In this document: piece after piece, positions 53,281 to 61,900 of the stretch
Layout: the number at the start of each line of letters is the position of its first letter
Numbering within the stretch: the first letter of the stretch is position 1
DNA from: an uncultured Ruminococcus sp.
GTDB lineage: Bacteria > Bacillota > Clostridia > Oscillospirales > Ruminococcaceae
DNA: 63,258 nucleotides
NCBI GenBank assembly: GCA_902787365.1
Contig: CADAGC010000001.1
Location: 33,100 to 96,357, forward strand
Direction: 5' to 3'
The notes under the pieces: model-generated
Database searches by the model: none
Told to the model about the DNA's origin: nothing
Seen by the model: the letters and a program-made list of their open reading frames with translations, nothing else
Translations under genes and position numbers: made by a program

Positions 53281-54648
53281 TTATTCCTCCGTATTTTCAG
53301 CCGTGCCCTCGGCTATGACAGATGTTACCTTCTTCTCATCATAAGCGCCGAGGATAAGCCCGCCGATAAGGCAGAGCACAGCGGCAGCAGCAGCGGTTAT
53401 ACGCAGGCCGAAGCCGTTCTCGCCTATGCCCTTGATAGATGTGAAAAGCACCATTGCAAGCGCCTGACCCATTTTCATAGCGAATGTACGGGCAGCGAAG
53501 AACATTCCCTCACGGCTCTCGCCTGTCTTGATACCGTCAGCCTGTGCAACGTCTGCAACGATAGCCTGCGGCAGAATACCGAGAACCGCCATAGGGATAG
53601 ATGCGAAGACTGCAATCATAATGCCGTTTACCATTTTGGGAAGCCCGAGCTTGCCTGCGAATGCTGTAAACAGGAACACAAGGCTGAAGAATATGAATGC
53701 GCTCATAACGAGCTTTTTCTTGCCGAGCTTTTTGGCAAGGATATTTACGGGGGCGTAGAACACAAGGCTCATAGCCGTCATAGTTGCAAAGAGGATAAAG
53801 GTCTTGTCAGCGTCAAGGCCGATAAGGGTGGTGATATAGAACGAAAGCCCCGTCTGGAACATTGTGAGAGCCACCCAGTAGAAGATATCGGAATAGACGA
53901 ACTTGCGGAATTCCTTATTCGAGAAAGTCTTTGCAAGGGAAGCGAATGCAGGGGTCTCCGAGGGGGTGGTGTCGGCGTAGTCGCTCTCCTTTATCGCAAA
54001 GACGGGAACGAGCATACACACAGCCGCAACCGCCGAGAGGATACCGATAGTTATACGGAAAGAGTTTGCATAGCCCACGCTGTCACGGAAAAAGCCTGCG
54101 ATATTGGGCACGAGATAGGAAAAGGCCGTACCCATAAAGAATGTTACCGAGATGTAGGTGGAAACATTTATCCTGTCCTTAGGGTCACGCCCAAGCTCGG
54201 GGAGCAGGGCGTTAAAGGGTGTGCAGTAGATAGTCATAAAGAGGTAGAAAAGCAGGAGGGTAACGAGCAGGAAGCCGTTATTTACCCACGAGACCTCGCT
54301 TACGGGGGATACGAATATCAGCGCCGTAACTGCTGCAAAGGGAACGGCTATAGCACGCATAAAGGGTATGCGCCGCCCGTCTTTATGCTTGCATCTATCG
54401 GATTTTGAGGCGATATAAGGGTCGGTCACAGCATCAAAGAGCCTGCCGATAGCGGTTATAACGCCTATCACCGTAAGGCCTAAGAATATACTGCCCTGGG
54501 TGATGAAGAGCTTCTGCCCTGCATCAAGCTCGCTGTCCTCAGGCATATAGAAGAACACCAGCCAGTTTGAAACTATGCCCGAAAGCATACTCCACCCAAG
54601 CTGCCCTATTGCAAAGAGCCATAATATCTTGTTGGTTACTTTTTTCAT
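53281..54648 (-). CDS. GPH-family (MelB-like) sugar symporter
   Basis: A 455-residue membrane transporter with 12 hydrophobic segments. ATG 54648 follows AAGGGGTG; the upstream open frame is repeat DNA. GRLFDAVTDPYIASKSDRCKHKDGRRIPF is the family signature of the glycoside-pentoside-hexuronide group. With the alpha-galactosidase downstream it probably imports a galactoside with a cation. Repeat R9 lies directly upstream. Confidence 0.9.
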   Translation of the reverse strand: MKKVTNKILWLFAIGQLGWSMLSGIVSNWLVFFYMPEDSELDAGQKLFITQGSIFLGLTVIGVITAIGRLFDAVTDPYIASKSDRCKHKDGRRIPFMRAIAVPFAAVTALIFVSPVSEVSWVNNGFLLVTLLLFYLFMTIYCTPFNALLPELGRDPKDRINVSTYISVTFFMGTAFSYLVPNIAGFFRDSVGYANSFRITIGILSAVAAVCMLVPVFAIKESDYADTTPSETPAFASLAKTFSNKEFRKFVYSDIFYWVALTMFQTGLSFYITTLIGLDADKTFILFATMTAMSLVFYAPVNILAKKLGKKKLVMSAFIFFSLVFLFTAFAGKLGLPKMVNGIMIAVFASIPMAVLGILPQAIVADVAQADGIKTGESREGMFFAARTFAMKMGQALAMVLFTSIKGIGENGFGLRITAAAAAVLCLIGGLILGAYDEKKVTSVIAEGTAENTEE

Positions 54649-54664
54649 AAAAACACCCCTTATC

Positions 54665-54840
54665 AATGCATAATGCAAAATGCATAATGCATAATTAATG
54701 TATCGGCTTTCGCCGATATATGCCCATTCGGGCGAGCCGCCTGCAGCGGCAAATTATCAATTGTTATAAGTGGTTATAAATCCGTCCTGCAAAGCAGGGC
54801 ACCGGAATTATGCATTATGAATTATGCATTATGCATTATT
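54665..54840. repeat. Heptamer/hairpin element, copy R9 (full length)
   Basis: Left GCATAAT-like and right ATTATGC-like arrays (each with variants such as GCAAAAT). Inside: TATCGGC-TTTC-GCCGATA, GCCCATTCGGGC, GCCGCCTGCAGCGGC and GTCCTGC-AAA-GCAGGGC. The right array contains the tetR stop codon. Confidence 0.82.
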
Positions 54841-55474
54841 TACGTATATAATACAGCGCCATATCTACCATAAAGCCAAGCTCCTGCTCACCGCCTGTGT
54901 CGGAATCGAAGACCTTGCCACGGGAGAATTTCTCGCTCATAAGCATCAGCGAATGGGTCACGGTAAGGTACATAAGCCCGAAGTCGATATCGTCCTTGGC
55001 TGTGCCGTCCTTGACGCCGTCACGGTAGGCGTTCTCAAACAGCGGGTAGAAATTGAGTATGCTCGATTCATACTCTTTGAGAGCCTCGGGGCTTATCTTT
55101 TCTGACACGGCAAAGCGGTCAAAGCTGTCAACGAACCTTAAGAAATCCTGGTGGGAGATATATAGCACCTTGAAGACCTTCATCAGCTCGCAAAGGCGGT
55201 CATAGCCGCTTTTCTCGGTGAAGTAGGGGCTTTCAAACACCCCGTCGAAGAGCGCCCTTATGCGCCCCCAGAGCAAAGCGCCCGCCCTTGCCACGATATC
55301 GCCCTTTGTGCCGAAGTAGCGGTAGAGCGATGCCACGCCTATGCCGCACTTTTCAGCTATATCGGTCATCTTGATATCCTCGACGTCAGCCTTTAAAAGC
55401 AGCTCGGCGGCGGCTTCTATGGCTTCATTCATACGGTCATTTTTGGCATTTTCAATAATTTTTTTATATTCCAC
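54836..55474 (-). CDS. TetR-family transcriptional regulator
   Basis: A 212-residue repressor. GTG 55474 follows AAAAAGGAG. The N-terminal HTH (MTDIAEKCGIGVASLYRYFGTKGDIVARAG) is at ~residues 36-65; the C-terminal region is a ligand-binding helical bundle. Its promoter region overlaps an inverted TGTGATAG repeat shared with the divergent glycosyltransferase-like gene, so autoregulation and control of that gene are likely. It could also affect the downstream symporter genes. Confidence 0.9.
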   Translation of the reverse strand: MEYKKIIENAKNDRMNEAIEAAAELLLKADVEDIKMTDIAEKCGIGVASLYRYFGTKGDIVARAGALLWGRIRALFDGVFESPYFTEKSGYDRLCELMKVFKVLYISHQDFLRFVDSFDRFAVSEKISPEALKEYESSILNFYPLFENAYRDGVKDGTAKDDIDFGLMYLTVTHSLMLMSEKFSRGKVFDSDTGGEQELGFMVDMALYYIRK

Positions 55475-55503
55475 TTGACAAACGCTCCTTTTTGTGATAG
55501 ACT
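55475..55503 (+). promoter_or_regulatory. Promoter of the GT28-like gene
   Basis: TTGACA (55475-55480) and TAGACT (55498-55503), spacer 17. The -10 is embedded in TGTGATAG. Confidence 0.6.
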
Positions 55504-55533
55504 TACTATCAGTATGATATATATACTATCACA
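55493..55533. promoter_or_regulatory. Candidate TetR operator
   Basis: TGTGATAG (55493-55500) and its inverse CTATCACA (55526-55533) overlap both divergent -10 boxes. A further GATAG-N5-CTATC lies inside (55496-55510). Confidence 0.6.
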
Positions 55534-55551
55534 CTTTTGTCGATTTGTCAA
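55523..55551 (-). promoter_or_regulatory. Promoter of tetR
   Basis: On the minus strand TTGACA (55546-55551) and extended TGA-TAGTAT (-10 at 55523-55528), spacer 17. Confidence 0.7.
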
Positions 55552-55600
55552 GTATTAATACAAAAAGTTTACAGTTTTTAGCTCAGAGAGGAGAATCGCT

Positions 55601-57052
55601 ATGGATAAGTCAAGTTCAATTTTTGAAAACGAGATGCGCAGGGGTGATGTTAAAAAGGCCGCCAAGAACCGCAGAAAGCTTGCCAAGAAGCACGGTGATG
55701 ACAGCGCAAAGACCTACCACCTTAAAGCTGTGGACAATTCGGTGATAGGCGGAAGCCTTGGGGTAAAGACCCTTGTTATGAGCGAAACGCCCCTTGAAAT
55801 AGACAGCAGCAAGAGCGTTATAATAGGTAACATAAGAATGGGCTTCGGGCATTACAGAATATCTATGGCGCTGGCTTCTGCGGCGCACTCTATGGGCTAT
55901 GACCCCTACTGGCTCGACTTAAACTCATTTGAGGGCACGGCAGCTACTAATATCATAACCGCACAAAACGAGCTTTATTCGCTCGGCTCACGGCTGTCGC
56001 AGAAGAGCTTTCTCTTCAACAAGCTGGTGTGGGAGCCTGTAAACACCGAAATGTTCAGAAAGCTTTCCTACAACTGCTCTGACCAGATGATGACCTCTCT
56101 TATGACGGGGCTTTATGCCGACCTGCCAAAGGACATTCCCTTTGTGGCAGCGCACGCCTGGCCTGCACAGGCGGCAGTTCACGCAGGGCTTACAAACGTA
56201 GTAAACGCCATTCCCGACAACTGGCCTATGGCGCTGCACCTCTCTGAGGGGGCTGTGCATACCGTTCAGACACAAAGCTCATATATGGGCTACAAGGTAC
56301 TAAGAGGAATGGACAAAAAGCGCCTGCTAAAGCCAATGCCCGAGGGCAGCGTTAAATACACAGGCCACTACATCGACCACGAGCTTGTATCAAACATCGA
56401 CGCCGACAACGCCCGCAGGCAGGCAAGAGCCGAAGCAGGGCAGGCAAAGAGATACCTGCTCACCATTGGCGGCGCAGGGGCGCAGCAGGAGATATTCGTA
56501 TCTATCATAAGGCAGCTGCTGCCTGCGATAAAGCAAAACAAAGCCGCACTATTTGTGAACTTAGGCGACCACAAGGACGCCTGGGAGAACATCATCAAAA
56601 AGCTGCCCGACATCGGCCACCTTATCCACGAGCATTTTGATGATTTTGCAAAGACGAGCGAGTTTGCCGAGACTGCCCTTGACGAAGCGGTGAGCGGCAT
56701 ACACATATTCTATCACAAGGATATTTTTGCGGCTGTTTACTCGACAAATCTGCTCATGCGTGCTTGTGATGTGCTGATAACAAAGCCCAGCGAGCTTGCA
56801 TTCTACCCCGTGCCGAAGCTTATGATAAAGCGTGTGGGCGGCCACGAAGCCTGGGGTGCGATAAGAGCCGCCGAGATAGGCGACGGCACCTACGAGTGCG
56901 ACACCCCGAGAGACATCACCACAATGCTCAGAGCCCTGCAAAAGAACGACGAGCTGACAGGCTTTATGCGTGACAACATCGCCGCCGCAAACAAGGCAGG
57001 CATCTATGACGGGGCGTATAAGGCAGTCGCCTTATCAATGCATAATGCATAA
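55601..57052 (+). CDS. GT28/MGDG synthase-like protein
   Basis: A 483-residue protein with GT-B traits. ATG 55601 follows GGAG. The N-terminal extension is basic (KKAAKNRRKLAKKHG). IRMGFGHYRISMALASAAHSMGYDP at ~residue 80 recalls the GaGH motif of MGDG synthases. YLLTIGGAGAQQEIFV (~290) and LITKPSELAFYPVPKLMIKRVGGHEAWGAIRAAEIGDGT (~390-430) fit the sugar-nucleotide-binding half. It may glycosylate a lipid or wall precursor; donor and acceptor are unknown. The last M-H-N-A-stop comes from repeat R10. Confidence 0.7.
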   Translation: MDKSSSIFENEMRRGDVKKAAKNRRKLAKKHGDDSAKTYHLKAVDNSVIGGSLGVKTLVMSETPLEIDSSKSVIIGNIRMGFGHYRISMALASAAHSMGYDPYWLDLNSFEGTAATNIITAQNELYSLGSRLSQKSFLFNKLVWEPVNTEMFRKLSYNCSDQMMTSLMTGLYADLPKDIPFVAAHAWPAQAAVHAGLTNVVNAIPDNWPMALHLSEGAVHTVQTQSSYMGYKVLRGMDKKRLLKPMPEGSVKYTGHYIDHELVSNIDADNARRQARAEAGQAKRYLLTIGGAGAQQEIFVSIIRQLLPAIKQNKAALFVNLGDHKDAWENIIKKLPDIGHLIHEHFDDFAKTSEFAETALDEAVSGIHIFYHKDIFAAVYSTNLLMRACDVLITKPSELAFYPVPKLMIKRVGGHEAWGAIRAAEIGDGTYECDTPRDITTMLRALQKNDELTGFMRDNIAAANKAGIYDGAYKAVALSMHNA

Positions 57053-57353
57053 TGCAAAATGCATAATAAAGGTATCGGCTCACGCCGATATAGGATTCAA
57101 CTCTGTTGAATCCGCCCATATCGGGCAAGCCGCCTGCGGCGGATAATTATCAATTGATATTATAACCCGTCCAGCGCAGCAGGACACCACAATTATGCAT
57201 TATGAATTAAGGCAACACCGCACAACCAACGGCTTACGCCTTTGTATGCCATATGCTTGAAAATTTTCCGTCATATCGCCCAAATCCACCTTGTCTTACG
57301 CCAGGTATACTGACATACAATGGTCGTGCGGTATTGCCTTAAGCATTTTGCAT
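57037..57353. repeat. Heptamer/hairpin element, copy R10, interrupted by a MITE
   Basis: Left array CAATGCATAATGCATAATGC and more, then TATCGGC-TCAC-GCCGATA, GCCCATATCGGGC, CCGCCTGCGGCGG and GTCCAGC-GCA-GCAGGAC. The right array (AATTATGCATTATGAATT) is broken by a 136-bp element and resumes as GCATTTTGCATT. Confidence 0.78.
57207..57342. mobile_element. MITE-like element with 22-bp terminal inverted repeats
   Basis: The left end (57207-57228, TTAAGGCAACACCGCACAAC) and the inverted right end (57321-57342) differ at 2 of 22 positions. No ORF inside. TTAA occurs at each outer edge. It sits inside the right array of R10, so it came later. Confidence 0.7.
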
Positions 57354-57365
57354 TTGTGAAAACAA

Positions 57366-57402
57366 AAGCCCGTACTGCATTTCTTTCTCGCAGTACGGGC
57401 TT
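57366..57402. terminator. Terminator of nrdR (bidirectional)
   Basis: AAGCCCGTACTGC pairs with GCAGTACGGGCTT. T-rich tails follow on both strands. Confidence 0.85.
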
Positions 57403-57433
57403 CGTTTTGCTGTATGAAAAAGTGGTTTTTTGC

Positions 57434-57880
57434 TTATTTCTCAGATAATTCTGTGATTATCTGCACGAAAGAGTCAACGTCGTTGAAATCCTTATAGACA
57501 GAGGCAAAGCGAACATATGCAACAAGGTCAAGCTCCTTAAGGCCTGCAAGCACCCTGTCACCTATCTCGCTGGTTGTGGTCTTGGTTATCATACGGTTTG
57601 CGTAATAGTTCTCGATATTGTCAACAAGGGCGCTTAGCTGCTCGACACTTACGGGGCGCTTTTTGATAGCGCTCTGTATGCCCTTGATCAGCTTTTCCCT
57701 GTCATACGGCTCAAAGCTGCCGTCACGCTTATCAACCATGAGCGTAGGCTTTTCAAGCACCTCGTAGGTGGTGAAGCGCTTGCCGCACTGGCTGCACTCA
57801 CGCCTGCGGCGCTTTTTGCCCTCACTCGGGCGGGAATCTATTACCTTTGTGTCCTCATATCCGCAAAACGGGCATTTCAT
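57434..57880 (-). CDS. nrdR: Transcriptional repressor NrdR
   Basis: A 148-residue repressor of ribonucleotide reductase genes. ATG 57880 (MKCPFCGYEDTKVIDSRPSEG) follows AAAAGGAG. The zinc ribbon uses CPFC and CSQCGKRFTTYE. An ATP-cone domain spans ~residues 48-138 (VDKRDGSFEPYDREKLIKGI). The upstream open frame is repeat DNA, so it is not part of the protein. Confidence 0.96.
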   Translation of the reverse strand: MKCPFCGYEDTKVIDSRPSEGKKRRRRECSQCGKRFTTYEVLEKPTLMVDKRDGSFEPYDREKLIKGIQSAIKKRPVSVEQLSALVDNIENYYANRMITKTTTSEIGDRVLAGLKELDLVAYVRFASVYKDFNDVDSFVQIITELSEK

Positions 57881-57899
57881 AGCGTTACTCCTTTTAGAT

Positions 57900-57967
57900 G
57901 TAAGATGTTGAAAGTAAGACGCAAGCGGAAAATATCTGCACACCTTAGGTCTTATGCTTCCGACATT
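57900..57967. other. Degenerate repeat-like stretch upstream of nrdR
   Basis: GTAAGATGTTGAAAGTAAGAC and GTCTTATGCTTCC are loosely inverted to each other and show heptamer-like spacing. They may be the degraded left half of R11. Confidence 0.35.
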
Positions 57968-57970
57968 TAT

Positions 57971-58033
57971 TATCCGTCGCCCAAAGGGCGACACCTCAAT
58001 TATGCATTATGCATTATGCATTTTGCATTATTT
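57971..58033. repeat. Heptamer/hairpin element, copy R11 (right half)
   Basis: GTCGCC-CAAA-GGGCGAC hairpin, ACCTCAATT, then ATTATGC units and GCATTTTGCATTATT. It ends at the thrH stop codon. Confidence 0.7.
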
Positions 58034-58034
58034 A

Positions 58035-58637
58035 TTATACTAATTCTTTCTTTATAGCAGCAAGCAGCTCATCGTATGTTTCATAAGCAGGGATATCGGG
58101 ATACTCTGCCTTGATAGCATCTGTGCTCTTGAAAAGGAAGCCTGCCTTGCTTGCCTGTATCATGCCGAGGTCGTTATGGCTGTCGCCCGAAGCGATAGTT
58201 GTAAGACCTGCGGATTGGAGAGCCTTTACTGTTGTGTACTTGCTCTTGTCGCAGCGCATCTTATAGCCTGTTATCTCGCCATTATCAGCAACCTCAAGGG
58301 AGTTGCAGAATATTGTCGGGTAGCCGAGCTTCTTCATAAGAGGGCCTGCAAACTGCTCAAATGTATCGGAAAGGATAAGCACCTGGCAGATGCTTCTGAG
58401 CTCATCTAAAAACTCCTTAGCGCCGGGCATGGGGTCTATCTTTGCTATAGTTTCCTGTATCTCCTTAAGGCCCAGGCCGTGCTCTTTCAGGATGCCTATA
58501 CGGTAGTTCATCAGCTTATCGTAATCGGGCTCATCACGGGTCGTTCTCTTAAGCTCAGGAATACCAGTTTCCTCAGCAAAAGCTATCCATATCTCGGGAA
58601 CGAGAACGCCTTCAAGGTCAAGACAAGTTACATACAT
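58035..58637 (-). CDS. thrH: ThrH-type HAD phosphatase
   Basis: A 200-residue HAD enzyme. MYVTCLDLEGVLVPEIWIAFAEETGI holds the nucleophile Asp region (DLEGVLVPE). ILSDTFEQFAGPLMKKLGYPTIFCN and SGDSHNDLGMIQASKAGFLF are the other HAD motifs. ThrH proteins dephosphorylate phosphoserine and can transfer phosphate to homoserine. GGAGGAATAATG precedes the start. It has its own promoter and lies ahead of nrdR. Confidence 0.9.
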   Translation of the reverse strand: MYVTCLDLEGVLVPEIWIAFAEETGIPELKRTTRDEPDYDKLMNYRIGILKEHGLGLKEIQETIAKIDPMPGAKEFLDELRSICQVLILSDTFEQFAGPLMKKLGYPTIFCNSLEVADNGEITGYKMRCDKSKYTTVKALQSAGLTTIASGDSHNDLGMIQASKAGFLFKSTDAIKAEYPDIPAYETYDELLAAIKKELV

Positions 58638-58676
58638 ATCATTATTCCTCCATCATATTTTAAAGTTTACTTGTTA

Positions 58677-58705
58677 ATTATATCACAATAATGCAGATTT
58701 GTCAA
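58677..58705 (-). promoter_or_regulatory. Promoter of thrH
   Basis: On the minus strand TTGACA (58700-58705) and extended TGA-TATAAT (-10 at 58677-58682), spacer 17. Confidence 0.85.
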
Positions 58706-58879
58706 TTATTTGTCGGAAAAAAAGTACTGAAAATCTAAAATTTCTTTATATACCGAAGATAACGGCTAACAAAGTAATGATTTGAACCTAAAAACGGACA
58801 GCTTTAGGTATGATATACCGCCATTAACTGTAAATAATGTGAACTTTTTCCCTTTTATGTGCATATTATGTGATATCTC

Positions 58880-58908
58880 TTGCAAAAGACGTGGGTTTAT
58901 GATATAAT
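58880..58908 (+). promoter_or_regulatory. Promoter of the ABC ATPase-permease gene
   Basis: TTGCAA (58880-58885) and extended TGA-TATAAT (-10 at 58903-58908), spacer 17. Confidence 0.75.
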
Positions 58909-58940
58909 AGTTTGTGTATTTTTTGACAGAGTCAATATTT

Positions 58941-58972
58941 GACAGGTATACAAACACGGATTAGACAGGTAT
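58941..58972. promoter_or_regulatory. Direct repeat in the ABC gene leader
   Basis: GACAGGTAT occurs at 58941-58949 and 58964-58972, 23 bases apart. A related TTGACAG lies at 58923-58929. Possible regulator site. Confidence 0.35.
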
Positions 58973-58991
58973 GATCCTAAGGAGTGAGACA

Positions 58992-61900
58992 ATGCTTGAA
59001 TTAAAAGGGATAAAGAAGGACTACCCTGCTGGCGATGGTATCGTTCACGCACTAAAGGGTATCGACCTTAAGTTCAGAAACTCGGAATTTGTGGCGATAT
59101 TAGGCCCTTCGGGCTGCGGCAAGACCACCATGCTCAACATCATCGGCGGCCTTGACCAGTACACAGAGGGCGACCTTGTGATAAACGGCCGCTCGACCAA
59201 AGACTTTAAAAACAGAGACTGGGACGGCTACAGAAACCATTCTATCGGCTTTGTGTTCCAGAGCTACAACCTGATACCCCACCAGACGGTGCTAAGAAAC
59301 GTAGAGCTTGCGCTGACGCTTTCGGGCGTTTCAAAGAACGAGAGGCGTGAAAGGGCGAAGAAAGCCCTTGAGGACGTAGGCCTTGGCAGCCAGCTCGACA
59401 AGCGCCCGAGCCAGATGTCAGGCGGTCAGATGCAGCGTGTTGCCATAGCAAGAGCGCTGGTAAACAACCCTGACATAATACTTGCAGACGAGCCGACAGG
59501 TGCTCTCGACACCGAGACGAGTGTTCAGGTAATGGAGATACTCAAAAACATATCAAAAGACAGGCTCATTGTAATGGTAACGCACAACCCCGAGCTTGCC
59601 GAGAAGTACGCTTCACGTACCATAAGAATGCTTGACGGCGAGATAAAGGACGACACACAGCCCCTCACAGCCGAAGAGACTGCACAGCTTGAAAAAGATG
59701 ATACGAAAAAGCGTGAAGAGAACGACAAGAAGAAAATGCCCTCTATGTCATTTGCGACAAGCTTTTCACTCTCGCTCAAAAACCTCTTTACCAAAAAGGG
59801 CAGAACGATACTTACAGCCTTTGCGGGAAGCATCGGTATCATAGGCATAGCGCTGGTGCTCTCGATATCAGAGGGCTTTACAAGATACATCAACGAAGTT
59901 CAGGAGCAGACGCTTTCATCTTACCCCTTGACTATCAAGGACAGCGAAATGGATCTTTCCGAGATAATGGAAACGTTCATGGGCATTGACAAAAAGGAGA
60001 TAACCCACGAAAAGGACGCTATCTACAAAAAGTCAGCTATTTACGAGATAATTGACGCCTTCAACCACTTAGAGGCAAAAGAAAATGACCTCAAGAGTTT
60101 CAAGAAATTCATCGATTCAGAGCGTGATAAAGAAGACAGCAAACTCGGCAATGCGCTCAGCGGCGTGCAGTACAGCTACGGGCTTGACCTGTTAGTCTAC
60201 ACAAAGAACGTTGACGGCAAGATACTCCACTCGGACGTAAACGAGATAATGAACGAGATAATCAAAGAGCACATGGGCATTGACATGGCAGCCATGAATC
60301 AGGCCGAGGGTCAGATGATGGGCGGCATGAGCTCAATGAATATGATGTCGTCAATGGGCGGCGGCGCTTCACGAAGCTGGAAGGAAATGCTGCCAAACGA
60401 TGACGGCACGGGCATAAACGAAGTGCTCAAAAAGCAGTATGAGGTAGTTTACGGCGAATGGCCGAAGGCATACAACGAGATAGTTTTAGTTCTTGATGAG
60501 AACAACGAGCTTGATGACCTCACACTCTATGCTTTAGGTCTTGAAACAAAGGAAGACGTTGACAACATTATGAAGGCATCAATGAAGGGCGAAGAGCTGA
60601 ACATGGACAATGCTGACACAAAGTGGAGCTACGAAGAGGTATGCTCAAGAACGTTCAAGGTAATACTCAACTCCTCCTGCTACAAATATGACGAGGAAAC
60701 AGGCACCTACACCGACCTGAGAACTTCAGAGGCAGGCTTACAGTATCTTTATGACAACGGCCTTGACCTTAAGATCTCGGGTATCATAAGACCTGACCCC
60801 GATGCTACCGCTACTATGCTCAACACCTCGGCAGCCTACACATCAGACCTTACAAAATATGTGGTAGACCAGATGAAGAACTCTGATGCTATCAAGGCTC
60901 AGCTTGCTGACGAAACCAAGGACGTTATCACAGGCCTGCCTTTCAAAGACAAGGAGGCAGTTCTTGACGACAAGCAGAAGACAGACGCATTCAAGGAAGC
61001 TGTAAACAAGCTCGACGAAAAGGGCAAGGCGCAGATGTATCACAAGCTGATGACCACCCCCGACGAAGCAACGCTTGCTTCAATGACCGAGGAGAGCATG
61101 AAAGCCATGTCTACTGACGATATGAAGAAGGCTCTTTCCAAGGTAATGGCCGAGCAGATGGGCATGAAGGAAGAAGAGATAAGCGGCTATCTTGCAAAGA
61201 TGAGCGAAAGCGAGATAAAAGAAAGCTTTGAGAAGATGATGACCGAGCAGGTCAAGGCTGAATATGCCGCAAAGATCGAGGAACAGCTCTCGAAGATGAC
61301 GCAGGCACAGCTTGCCGCAGGGCTTGATGATGTGGTAAAGGCACTTAACGAGAAGCAAGGTGCGTTCTTCTATGACAATATACTTGAATTCTCTGATTCG
61401 GACTATGACAGCAACCTGCTCAAACTCGGCTACATAGACCTTGAAAAGCCCACCGCCATAAACCTCTATGCATCGACCTTTGAAAACAAGGACATAATCA
61501 AGGACGAGATAGATGCCTACAACGAGGGCAAGGACGAGGTAGACCAGATAAAATACACCGACTACATCGGCATCATGATGTCGAGCATAACTACTATCAT
61601 AAACGCCATAACCTATGCGCTCATAGCATTCGTAGGCATATCACTGGTGGTATCGTCTATAATGATAGGCGTTATAACCCTTATCTCCGTTCAGGAAAGA
61701 ACAAAGGAGATAGGCATACTGCGTGCTATCGGTGCATCGAAGCACGACGTATCTAGTATGTTCAATGCAGAGACTATCATCATAGGCTTCATATCGGGGC
61801 TTATAGGTGTTGTGGTGACATATCTGCTGTGCATACCGATAAACCTCATAGTTCACTCGCTCACAGGCCTTAACAACCTGAGCGCTTATCTGCCGATAGT

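Noticed and set aside
57881-57994. N-terminal extension of NrdR
   Set aside because: The family starts at the zinc-ribbon MKCPFC. The ribosome site is directly before ATG 57880.
58766-58957. A 63-codon minus-strand open frame between thrH and the ABC gene
   Set aside because: It overlaps the ABC promoter, is AT-rich and has no ribosome site or known domain.
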